DNA from: Panagrolaimus kolymaensis
Taxonomy: Eukaryota > Nematoda > Chromadorea > Rhabditida > Panagrolaimidae
Length of the DNA stretch: 64,000 nt
Direction: 5' to 3'
Assembly: GCA_028622995.1 (NCBI GenBank)
Contig: JAJQJQ010000021.1
Span: 2,604,001 to 2,668,000 of the forward strand
In this document: piece after piece, positions 46,325 to 56,900 of the stretch
How the letters are laid out: each line of letters begins with the position of its first letter
How positions within the stretch are numbered: the first letter of the stretch is position 1
Program-made: the position numbers and the translations under genes
Notes under the pieces: generated by a model
Databases searched by the model: none
What the model was told of the DNA's origin: nothing
What the model saw: the letters and a program-made list of their open reading frames with translations, nothing else

Positions 46325-47813
46325 TTGTAAATCTATCATCTGCTGCTGGAGCAGTTTCGGAAAATGACTTTCGTGAAGCTTTTGCTAACACTGAACCAGA
46401 GAAGGTATGATTTTCTTTTGCAAACATTCAAATAAGAACATCGTTTCAGCTTGCTAATTCTAAAGCTCTTACTGATCGACTTCATGAAATTAATGAATTT
46501 TTGGTTGATCCTAAGAATGATTGGGCAAAGAAAGTTAAAATTGTGAGTTATTATCTTTAATTTTTGGATGGATATATTTTAATCTCGATATTTTTTTAGC
46601 TTGGTGCTCTTCGAGGCTGTCTCATCAGTACGGTGCCTCATTCCATCGAAATTGTGTATGAAAACGCCGAATTATGGAAGAAATGTCTAGTTGATGGCCT
46701 GAAAGAACTTCGATCAACGTTAACAAAAGAATATTGCATCACCATCGCTTTCTTTGCTACTAAATTACGAAGCCGCTTTATGCCTCAAGTTGAACTGCTC
46801 TTCTCCAATTTGATGACGCTTGTCAAAAATTCTATTAAAATTATCTCAAGTTCAGCTATCGTATTATGCGAATTCATTGCCAAATATGTCAACAGTGGTA
46901 ACTTGGTCAATCTCTTCTCTGTTCATATGGCATCGAAATCTTATCCAGTTAGAGTGTAAGCTTCTTATAAACAGTGATTGAACTATCATTATGTTTGTTT
47001 TTTTAGCAACGTTATTCACATGTTATGCATCATTTTGTCAAGCTGGGACGATAATTTATTGATACGACTCATAGGTTCTATCAAGAAGGTTATTATAACT
47101 GGACTAACTGATGCTAATGTTACATGTCGTTCAACTTCTCAATCTGCTTATTATGTATTTTATGAAAGATTTCCTCATCAGGCTCTCGAACTTTACGATC
47201 TTTGTTATTACTTTTTTATGTATTTCTTTTCATCACCCATCTATTTTAGTCCCTTGATGCAATTCGTCAAAAAGCTCTCAATCACAAACCCAGTGCTTCT
47301 TTATGTTCTCGTCCTGGAGTACCTCGTCAAAAAAGCAGCATTTCACTTATTAAAGCAAAGGCTTCAACAAGTCAACTCAATGGTACCATCAATAACTATG
47401 GTTTAAATGGCTCAGTAGCTCCATCAAATGATAATGGAATTACTCGTCGTATTTCAAGTCGTAAAAGTACTCCAATTAGAACTCTTCCAATTCGTTCTGC
47501 TGAAGCACCTTCATCGTCAAAAGCCTCCGCTTTATCTCGTGTAAATTCTCTTCCTGGTATGAATGGTCATGTTCCAAAACCTCTGCATCAAGCTCTTAAA
47601 CCTATTGTTCGACCAAATCATATGGCTGCTCCTCCTCCACAGCGTATGTTTTTGAACTAAGAAGAATATTCTTAAACATAAATTATTTTAGGCCAAACTC
47701 GACCATCAGTATTTGGTACAATTCGATCATCTTCTCTTCCTCGAAGCACTAGTGAAACTTCTCTTGGCGCTATTCAACCTCGTCCACATGAAAAACAATT
47801 GTTACGAGCATAA
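46325..47813 (+). pseudogene. CLASP microtubule plus-end protein, truncated and damaged
   Basis: Coding blocks: about 46325-46404, 46450-46542, 46600-46955, 47007-47199, 47250-47643 and 47692-47813. They encode one TOG-type HEAT array (LTDRLHEINEFLVDPKNDW, CLVDGLKELRSTLTKEYC, then SKSYPVRVNVIHMLCIIL, ITGLTDANVTCRSTSQSAYY) and a Ser/Arg-rich linker (RRISSRKSTPIRTLPIRS) of the kind that binds microtubules. Known CLASPs are far longer. Signs of decay: no start codon (frame begins right after the MSP copy and an in-frame TAA), and the exon ending LELYD is followed by CTTTGT where a GT donor is needed to join SLDAIRQKAL. The C-terminal TOG and CLIP-binding parts are absent. The copied segment probably replaced the 5' end. 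Confidence 0.75.
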
Positions 47814-48984
47814 AGATTATGGATATTATTTTATTTTGTCTTCATTTTGAATACGAGTGTTATTATTTTTTAAATCTCGTTGCTTTTTCTAATTTTTTTG
47901 TTGACTTTCTTTGTTTGTTGATTATTGATTTTTGAAGTTTATCGAATAAAGTTAGATTGATTTGAATTTATGTTTATCTCTGTTTCTTTGATGTTGTGAT
48001 ATTGTAATGTCGCTTGACATTGAATGTCTCTTATACTCATCCTAATGGTGGTGTTTCACTTAACGTTAATAATGGTAAGATTGTAACAACTAACCATGTA
48101 TAAATATAATAATGATTTATTTACCAAAACAAATACAATTTAATTTATTTATTACAAACAAATAATTTAGTTGAAACATCATCATCATTAACAACTTCGA
48201 ATCCCTATGCGAGTGGTCATCGTTCAGCAGGAGTTTATTCAAACATCTTTCAGCAAAATAAAAGTCATAAAACTTTTGTGCTCCACTGTAGTTCAACCAG
48301 TGTTGGTGAAATTTTCTTATTAACCTTGTTTCATATCTATTTTTTGTTTTATTTGTTTGTCTACTGTAAAAGATTGTTTTTTGTTTTTGTTTTTTGCATT
48401 GAATCAATAAAAGCTTCACTTATTTTAACAACTGACATATGTGCGCAATTGACCTAGGAGCGATGCATCAGAGGAAGACAAAAATGACAATGCTCGTTGG
48501 CGATGCACCGATGGCAAAAGTGACCAAAGCATTCTTTCTTTTTCGTGAGGCTAAAAGATGGTTTGTTATTGTGGTCGATCTTTTGATTTTTAGTATCTTT
48601 TTCCTTTTTTTCTTATCGAATAGCCCTCTTTTGGTTTTGGAATGATTTTTTTTTCTTCCAGCGTTGTTTAAAAAAGTTCTAAAAATTTTAACTCGTGAGA
48701 ACTTAAATTTAAAACCATTTATTTCATTGTTTCTTGGATTTATAAAAAGCATGCAAACTTACTTTTCAGTGGAAGCGGTTGTTTTCGGCAGATATTCAAC
48801 TAGGAGATCATGTAAAAAGCTTGCGGTAGAGCTTAATATAAATCGCTTCGCGATTAACGGCTGGGTCTAGTTTTTAATTTTGAGCATGTAAAAATTTAAA
48901 AAAATAAATGAGAATCGGTTTTTTTATAAAAACATTAATTCTTATGATTATTTTCTTTGATGCAAAGTTTTATAAATTCTTTCC
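47814..48984. other. Mostly noncoding region with one possible exon relic
   Basis: 3' flank of CLASP with AATAAAG near 47945. A plausible exon pair is listed separately. Other frames here (48117-48870) are short and AT-driven. Confidence 0.4.
48026..48290 (+). pseudogene. Possible exon pair of an unknown gene
   Basis: Frame 48026-48074 (VSYTHPNGGVSLNVNN) ends in a GTAAGA donor. An acceptor AATAATTTAG at 48170 continues in frame as ETSSSLTTSNPYASGHRSAG and further. There is no acceptor or start upstream. It could be another remnant of CLASP or of a lost gene. Confidence 0.25.
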
Positions 48985-50290
48985 GGCATATCTTTGAGAA
49001 CCGATCATGCCTTTTTTGCCTCAGGCATATTTGGGAGAACCGACCATGCCATTATCCCCACTGTTTGGAGAACCAATGGTGTCCTTATCCCCGCTGGCAT
49101 ATTTGGAGAGCCAATCATGTACTTATACCCGCTGGCATAACAACCGATCTTGTCTTTATGCCCACATGCATCAAACACATCAAGCTTACAGACATACCAA
49201 TATTCCTTCCAAACTTTCATGCATATCGTTGAAAACCGATCACGCCTTTATCCCCGCTGGCATATCTGGGAGAACCGATAATGCCTTTTTTGCCAATGGT
49301 ATATTTCGGAGAACCGATCAGGCCATTATCCCAGCTGCTATCACACACTTCAAGCTTAAAGACATACCACTACCCCTTCCACACTTTTATGCCATTAAGG
49401 ACATATCGTAATGTATTCAAACCATTTGGATATGCCTTCCACGTAAACATGCCCCAGGGGTTTATCATTTTCTAACTCTTACATGTCCCTCATGTCTATT
49501 TATAGTTCCCTTTCTTAATTTATTGAGAACCGCTCAAGAACCCACTTTTTTTTTTAAAAAAGAACACCACCATTGGATTCCTCATGCAAAAATACAACGG
49601 AATTCAAAGATTTATTTGCATTCTTAAAAAATCGGATATATGCATATCCTCTGGCACTTACTATAATCACATACTTATTTTAATCACTCAATTTGGTTAT
49701 GCTTTCAAAACTTTAGTAAAAATTATTCAATCCATTTCAACCCTGGCATATCATGGACAACCGTTGATGCCTCAATGCATTTTTCCCCGCTTGAATAATA
49801 TTTAGGAGAATCGATCATGCCTTTATCCTAATTTGGGAGAACCGATAATAAGTTTATGCTAATTTTCCCCGCTGGCATATTTGGGAAACCAATCATGCTT
49901 ATATGCAATTTTCCTCTCTTGCATAACTATGAGAATCGATAATGTTTCGCAATTTCCCTACTGGCATAATTTGGCAGAATCGATCATGGCTCCCAGCCAT
50001 AAAGTCATTCTCACGATGCATCAGAGAACCGATCACGCCTCTTTGCTAATTTCACCACTGGCATAATTTGGCAGAATCGATCATGGCTCCCAGCCATAAA
50101 GTCATTCTCACGATGCATCAGAGAACCGATCACGCCTCTTTGCTAATTTCCCCACTGGCATATTTCGGAGAATCGATCAAACCTATATGCAAATTTTTCC
50201 TTTTGCATAATTTTTGATAATCGATCATGTCTTTTTGAAACATTTCCCCTTTGACAAATTATTTGGAAGAACCGATAATGGCTCCAAACC
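48985..50290. repeat. Degenerate minisatellite, unit about 40-48 bp
   Basis: Many diverged copies of a unit resembling CTGGCATATTTGGGAGAACC followed by GATCATGCCTTTATCCC. Copies differ by substitutions and indels. A later duplication of about 97 bp inside it repeats 49961-50057 at about 50058-50155 almost exactly. Open frames here are fortuitous. Confidence 0.85.
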
Positions 50291-50761
50291 ATCTAGTCAT
50301 TCTCTTAATAGCTCACTCCCTTAAAACCTTATAATTTAAAAAATCCATGAAAATTAGTTCAATAATCTCAAAAAAACATTAAAAAAATAATTTGCTTTTT
50401 ATTTTTCCTTCAATTGCATAAAAAAATATAAAAAAAATGATTTTTGACAAATTTCATAAAAATTTGCATATTCTATATATCGCTAATATTTTTAAAAAAC
50501 ATTAAAAATAATCGAAAACATAATCCATTGAATAATTTCATCAAAATTGACAAAAAATAGTATCTGTGATTCGAACCAAACACCTCCTTTCACAGTCAAA
50601 AGCGCTATACCCACAACGCCAAAAAGACAAAGAAAAGGGCGGCAAAGGCAAATTTTTGAATTTTAATGTTAAACATGCGTGTATCTCGATATCCATGTTG
50701 ACTCATGCTAATGCGACAAGTTTTTTCGTAATCTACGGGTGAAACTACCCCATCCTAGCTA

Positions 50762-50798
50762 GATAGAAAGATCGGGCCTTCGGCCCGATCTTTCTATC
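50762..50798. repeat. Perfect 17-bp hairpin with TTC loop
   Basis: GATAGAAAGATCGGGCC and its complement flank TTC. In shape it resembles a bacterial-type terminator stem but lies in eukaryotic repeat DNA. More likely the end structure of a small mobile element. Confidence 0.8.
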
Positions 50799-50930
50799 GA
50801 GCAACTACTCCCTTGTTTTTTTCATATTATAAAACCAGTGACACGGGATCCACGTATATTAATATAGGCACATAGATAAAGGAAATTGAGCACTTCATTT
50901 TGATACCAAACATGTATAGTAAAAGAATGA

Positions 50931-50951
50931 AAGGGGCGCTTCGCGCCCCTT
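50931..50951. repeat. Perfect 9-bp GC-rich hairpin with TTC loop
   Basis: AAGGGGCGC-TTC-GCGCCCCTT. It is nested in a wider inverted pair, CACTTCA (about 50891) and TGAAGTG (about 50951). Same loop as the hairpin 130 bp upstream. The 16-bp minisatellite begins 18 bp later. Confidence 0.75.
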
Positions 50952-50968
50952 GAAGTGACGAATTTGTT

Positions 50969-51262
50969 CCATCAACCCAAAGATCCATCAACCCAAAGAT
51001 CCATCAACCCAAAGATCCATCAACCCAAAGATCCATCAACCCAAAGATCCATCAACCCAAAGATCCATCAACCCAAAGATCCATCACCCCAAAGATCCAT
51101 CAACCCAAAGATCCATCAACCCAAAGATCCATCAACCCAAAGATCCATCAACCCAAAGATCCATCAACCCAAAGATCCATCAACCCAAAGATCCATCAAC
51201 CCAAAGATCCATCAACCCAAAGATCCATCAACCCAAAGATCCATCAACCCAAAGATCCATCC
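50969..51262. repeat. 16-bp minisatellite, about 18 copies
   Basis: Near-perfect tandem copies of GATCCATCAACCCAAA with one A-to-C change near 51089. Because 16 is not a multiple of three, the long open frame through it cycles through all three frames of the unit and is not a gene. Confidence 0.97.
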
Positions 51263-52330
51263 ACTTAAGGATCCCGAGAAATACACCCAAAACAGTAAAG
51301 AGATCCATAAAAATCCACCTAAAGATACATCCACCCTAAGATCGATCAACCAAAAGATCGATCAACCTTAGTCAAATATCCACCCGAAGCTCTCCTAATA
51401 TCCACCAAAATATCCACGAAAATCCACCGAAAACAGTTGAAAGATCCATGGAAATTCACCCAAGGATCATTCAAATTCCGCGGAAGGATCTATCATAACC
51501 CACCCGAAGATCCATAAAAATCAACCCGTGGATCATTCAAAATCAATCCAAGAATTTTTCTAAATCCACTCAAAGAACGGTAAAAATCCATAAAAATCCA
51601 CTCACAGATCCATAAACCCAAAATCCATAAACACAAAAACCATCGAAAATCCACCCAAAGATCGATCAACCAAAGATACATTACCCCAAAGATCGATCAA
51701 CCAAAAGATCCAAGATTCTCCACCCGTGGATCCTGAAGCTCTTCAAAAGTCCATTAAAATCCACCAAATACAATAAAAAGATCTATTAAAGTCCACCCAA
51801 ACCATTGAAATCCATCCAAAAATCTTTTAAAATCCACTCAAAGATCGATAAAAATCCACCCAAAAATCCATAAAAAATCCACCCGAGGATCCATCATAAT
51901 CCACCAAAAGGTATATAAAGATCCATCCAAACATCCATTTCCCAAAAGATCAATAAAACAAAAGATCGATCAACCTTTGTCAAATATCCACCCGTAGCTC
52001 TTCTAATATCCACCAAAAGATCCATGAAAATCCACTAAAAACAATTAAAAGATCCATTAAGATCCTCCGAAAATAATTAAATAGATCCATTAAAGTTAAC
52101 CGAAAACAGTTGAAAGATCTATGGAAATCAACGCAAAGATCCTTTTAAAATAATCCCACTTTTCCCTAAAATCTATCTAAAGATCCGTTGAAATCCATCT
52201 TTACCCCCTTAATTATCCACCCAAAGATAAAATCCACCAAAAGATCCATAAAAATTCACCAAAATATGAGAGAAAATCCACACAAACCATCTCTGCTCTC
52301 TACCTAAACTCCTCTAATATTAACCAAATT
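51263..52330. repeat. Degenerate continuation of the 16-bp minisatellite
   Basis: About 1 kb of diverged GATCCA(T/A)(C/A)AA, AAATCCACC and GATCGATCAACC motifs with indels. It looks like the older, decayed part of the same array, grading into plain AT-rich DNA. Confidence 0.85.
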
Positions 52331-53073
52331 CACTTGAAGATCCAAATTTATCCACCATTTTGTAAGTAAAACAATTATTTATGTAAATTTTTCAACCAAA
52401 TTTGAATAATTAAATATGCAAAAATTTATTTAAAACCCTTTTAAAAATAATTTCCATTGTTTTATAATTGTTTGGGGTCAAAAATATAAAAAATATGCTA
52501 ATTTTCCATAATTATCCATATATTTATTAACCAAATATACCCAAAAATTATTTTTATAATTAATTATAATATTCCCCTCCATTTTATAGTTAAAGAAATT
52601 CAAAAAAATAATTTACATCTCCTGTGTTTCGAACTTTCTTCCACCTATCAATCCACCGCCTTCCACCACTGAGCAAATTTGACAAAGGAAGAGAAAATGC
52701 ATGTTGCAAAAAAATTTCATCGATTTTGAAAAAAAAAAATGGATGCTAAAATAATTCTTTCCACGGGTTTTTAGAAATTCCCAGATGCTTTATTGATAAA
52801 ACTAAAAGGAAAATCATATTCCATATTCTTCGTTATATGTCGTAACAAAAATTCATAGTTTAACCATTGGATGGAAAAAAAGTTTTAGTCAAAAAACTGT
52901 GATTTTCGCGAAAATTCACATATTATGCAAATTAATTGTTAAAAAGCCAAGATATTATGATAAATAGCATTAAATAATGATATATTATTAGTTTTGAGAT
53001 AGTTACTAACCACTTTAATAGGATGGGAACCTCCCATTAATTTTTCTGTGTTTAGAGGAATAATTTTTTAATT
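52331..53073. other. AT-rich spacer
   Basis: No gene. A weak tRNA-like stretch with TTCGAA lies at about 52621-52690 but does not fold. Confidence 0.5.
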
Positions 53074-53412
53074 ATGGAGCAAAACTATTTGAAAACTTCT
53101 TCTTCAAACTTTATGTCAATGAATTCCAATATGATATTTAAAAATCATCTTCAACAACATTTATCTATTCCACGAAGCGTCGTTTATTACATTACCAAAG
53201 AACCAAGTTCACAAAAGGGCTTTCAAAAGTTATTTCAAACTTGCAAATATTTCTTTTTTCAAAATCCTATCATTCTTGTTGAAGATTTTTCTATGAGAGA
53301 ATATTTTACACAATCCCTTACTAAGTCTCCAAATATATTACTTAAAACTACTGGTATTGGTCCAATGTATTATTATATGATGTCAACTTACAAGAAAATT
53401 CATTTTCTGTAA
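53074..53412 (+). CDS. F-box-like family fragment or small gene, 112 residues
   Basis: Single frame from ATG 53074. The stretch HLSIPRSVVYYITKEPSSQK followed by LFQTCKYFFFQNPIILV resembles the start of a large family of F-box-type proteins in panagrolaimid nematodes: a hydrophobic helix, then (Q/K)(S/T)CKYFF and NPII(V/L). The full family proteins are several hundred residues, and the rest is missing here, so this is probably a truncated copy. Family assignment is from memory of the pattern and is tentative. Confidence 0.4.
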   Translation: MEQNYLKTSSSNFMSMNSNMIFKNHLQQHLSIPRSVVYYITKEPSSQKGFQKLFQTCKYFFFQNPIILVEDFSMREYFTQSLTKSPNILLKTTGIGPMYYYMMSTYKKIHFL

Positions 53413-53424
53413 GAATCGAGCATG

Positions 53425-53533
53425 TGGCGGACAGGGTTTGGCGGAATTGCAAAAAATTCGGCTTCCGCGGAATGCGGAAGCGGAAGCGGAAGTAAAAAAA
53501 GGCGGAATTCCGCAAAAGCGGAAGGCGGAATTA
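53425..53533. repeat. GCGGAA-rich short repeat
   Basis: About ten irregular copies of GCGGAA(T/G), including the palindrome GGCGGAATTCCGC, within 110 bp. Sharp GC contrast to the surroundings. It may be a transposon terminus. Confidence 0.6.
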
Positions 53534-53973
53534 CCAAAAAAAATTTTTTTTGTTATTATACATACATTTTTTCTCATTATAGTCTACGGTAACGATTTTA
53601 ATATTGTATGTGTCTGAATCAAAGCCTTTGTATCCAAAGAGGATAAATTTTATTTATATGACGATAATCATAAGCTAAAAGATTCTTTGAGACTGTTGCA
53701 TGTTTTATTAATGCAAATTTTGACTTTGAAAAATGGGGACTTTAGAGTAAACAAGTGCGATAAAGAGCTTCTTTACTTTAATTTTGCCGGAAAAAGATCA
53801 ATTTTGATTAAAGAATTTCTTTAATATATGTAACATGCAAAAATAATTATTGAACTGAGCATAAGCTTAGCCACATTATTTTTTCTAATAGCACAATAAA
53901 TGTTTATTTTTTACATCCAAAAGCATGTCGCGCTTTCACAATCAAAACAATTTCTATTTTTACAATATTAAGA
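53534..53973. other. Spacer before the satellite array
   Basis: AT-rich, no gene seen. Confidence 0.5.
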
Positions 53974-56900
53974 CAATGAATGGAACCGAATGTGATAGCA
54001 AAAAATTATTATGCTATTTTTAAAGAAAAAATGGAAAATTCTTCCTATTTTCTTTGTGATTTATTTTTTGGGCCTTCAAAGTTGTTGAGTAAGTTTGTCG
54101 GTATTTTAAATAAATCATCCACCTCTTAATCTTTATTTCGGCAGCAATGAAAGGAACTTTCATTAACAGCAAAAAATTATTAATCATTTTTTTTAATAAA
54201 AAGCAAAATTTTTCCAATTTTGTTTGTTATTTATTTTTTGGGCCTTCAAAGTTGTCGTGTAAGGTTGTCGGTATTTTAAATAAATCATCCACCTCTTAAT
54301 CTTTATTTCGGCAGCAATGAAAGGAACTTTCATTAAAAGCCAAAATTTGGTAATTATTTTTTTTAAAAAAATACAAAAATCTTACAATTTTCTTTGTGAT
54401 TTATTTTTTGGGCCTTCAAAGTTGTAGTGTAAGGTTGTCGGTATTTTAAATAAATCATCCACCTCTTAATCTTTATTTCGGCAGCAATGAAAGGAACTTT
54501 CATTAAAAGCCAAAATTTGGTAATTATTTTTTTTAAAAAAATACAAAAATCTTACAATTTTCTTTGTGATTTATTTTTTGGGCCTTCAAAGTTGTTGAGT
54601 AAGTTTGTCGGTATTTTAAATAAATCATCCACCTCTTAATCTTTATTTCGGCAGCAATGAAAGGAACTTTCATTAACAGCAAAAAATTAGTAATTATTTT
54701 TTTTTTAAAAATACAAAAATCTTACAATTTTCTTTGTGATTTATTTTTTGGGCCTTCAAAGTTGTTGAGTAAGTTTGTCGGTATTTTAAATAAATCATCC
54801 ACCTCTTAATCTTTATTTCGGCAGCAATGAAAGGAACTTTCATTAACAGCAAAAAATTAGTAATTATTTTTTTGTTTAAAAATACAAAAATCTTACAATT
54901 TTCTTTGTGATTTAATTTTTGGGCCTTCAAAGTTGTCGTGTAAGGTTGTCGGTATTTTAAATAAATCATCCACCTCTTAATCTTTATTTCGGCAGCAATG
55001 AAAGGAACTTTCATTAACAGCAAAAAATTAGTAATTATTTTTTTTTTAAAAATACAAAAATCTTACAATTTTCTTTGTGATTTAATTTTTGGGCCTTCAA
55101 AGTTGTCGTGTAAGGTTGTCGGTATTTTAAATAAATCATCCACCTCTTAATCTTTATTTCGGCAGCAATGAAAGGAACTTTCATTAACAGCCAAAATTTA
55201 GTAATTATTTTTTTTAAAAAAATACAAAAATCTTACAATTTTCTTTGTGATTTATTTTTTGGGCCTTCAAAGTTGTTGAGTAAGTTTGTCGGTATTTTAA
55301 ATAAATCATCCACCTCTTAATCTTTATTTCGGCAGCAATGAAAGGAACTTTCATTAACAGCCAAAATTTGGTAATTATTTTTTTTAAAAAAATACAAAAA
55401 TCTTACAATTTTCTTTGTGATTTATTTTTTGGGCCTTCAAAGTTGTTGAGTAAGTTTGTCGGTATTTTAAATAAATCATCCACCTCTTAATCTTTATTTC
55501 GGCAGCAATGAAAGGAACTTTCATTAACAGCCAAAATTTGGTAATTATTTTTTTTAAAAAAATACAAAAATCTTACAATTTTCTTTGTGATTTATTTTTT
55601 GGGCCTTCAAAGTTGTTGAGTAAGTTTGTCGGTATTTTAAATAAATCATCCACCTCTTAATCTTTATTTCGGCAGCAATGAAAGGAACTTTCATTAACAG
55701 CCAAAATTTGGTAATTATTTTTTTTAAAAAAATACAAAAATCTTACAATTTTCTTTGTGATTTATTTTTTGGGCCTTCAAAGTTGTTGAGTAAGTTTGTC
55801 GGTATTTTAAATAAATCATCCACCTCTTAATCTTTATTTCGCCAGCAATGAATGGAACCGAATGTGATAGCAAAAAATTATTATGCTTTTTTTAAAGAAA
55901 AAATGCAAAATTCTTCAAATTTTCTTTGTGATTTATTTTTTGGGCCTTCAAAGTTGTCGTATAAGTTTGTCGGTATTTTAAATAAATCATCCACCTCTTA
56001 ATCTTTATTTCGGCAGCAATGAAAGGAACTTTCATTAACAGCAAAAAATTAGTAATTATTTTTTTTTAAAAATACAAAAATCTTACAATTTTCTTTGTGA
56101 TTTATTTTTTGGGCCTTCAAAGTTGTTGAGTAAGTTTGTCGGTATTTTAAATAAATCATCCACCTCTTAATCTTTATTTCGGCAGCAATGAAAGGAACTT
56201 TCATTAACAGCCAAAATTTAGTAATTATTTTTTTTTTAAAAATACAAAAATCTTACAATTTTCTTTGTGATTTATTTTTTGGGCCTTCAAAGTTGTCGTA
56301 TAAGTTTGTCGGTATTTTAAATAAATCATCCACCTCTTAATCTTTATTTCGGCAGCAATGAAAGGAACTTTCATTAACAGCCAAAATTTGGTAATTATTT
56401 TTTTTTAAAAAATACAAAAATCTTACAATTTTCTTTGTGATTTATTTTTTGGGCCTTCAAAGTTGTTGAGTAAGTTTGTCGGTATTTTAAATAAATCATC
56501 CACCTCTTAATCTTTATTTCGGCAGCAATGAAAGGAACTTTCATTAACAGCAAAAAATTAGTAATTATTTTTTTTTTAAAAATACAAAAATCTTACAATT
56601 TTCTTTGTGATTTAATTTTTGGGCCTTCAAAGTTGTTGAGTAAGTTTGTCGGTATTTTAAATAAATCATCCACCTCTTAATCTTTATTTCGGCAGCAATG
56701 AATGGAACCGAATGTGATAGCAAAAAATTATTATGCTTTTTTTAAAGAAAAAACGCAAAATTCTTCAAATTTTCTTTGTGATTTATTTTTTGGGCCTTCA
56801 AAGTTGTCGTATAAGTTTGTCGGTATTTTAAATAAATCATCCACCTCTTAATCTTTATTTCGGCAGCAATGAAAGGAACTTTCATTAACAGCAAAAAATT

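Larger units (their letters stand above)
50291..50968. other. Spacer with GC-rich hairpins and a possible Helitron end
   Basis: No gene. Contains a degraded tRNA-like stretch at about 50566-50632, a hairpin plus CTAG at 50737-50762 that could be a Helitron 3' end, and two perfect GC-rich hairpins at 50762-50798 and 50931-50951. Confidence 0.45.

Noticed and set aside
50566..50632. tRNA-like stretch with GATTCGAACC on the minus strand
   Set aside because: The B-box resembles the consensus, but acceptor and T stems do not pair and the A-box is poor.
50955..51371. 138-codon repetitive open frame
   Set aside because: It is the 16-bp minisatellite read in rotating frames, giving a 16-residue pseudo-repeat. 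No start context or flanking exon.
52621..52690. Second tRNA-like stretch with TTTCGAAC
   Set aside because: Only the TTCGAA core fits. No cloverleaf can be formed.
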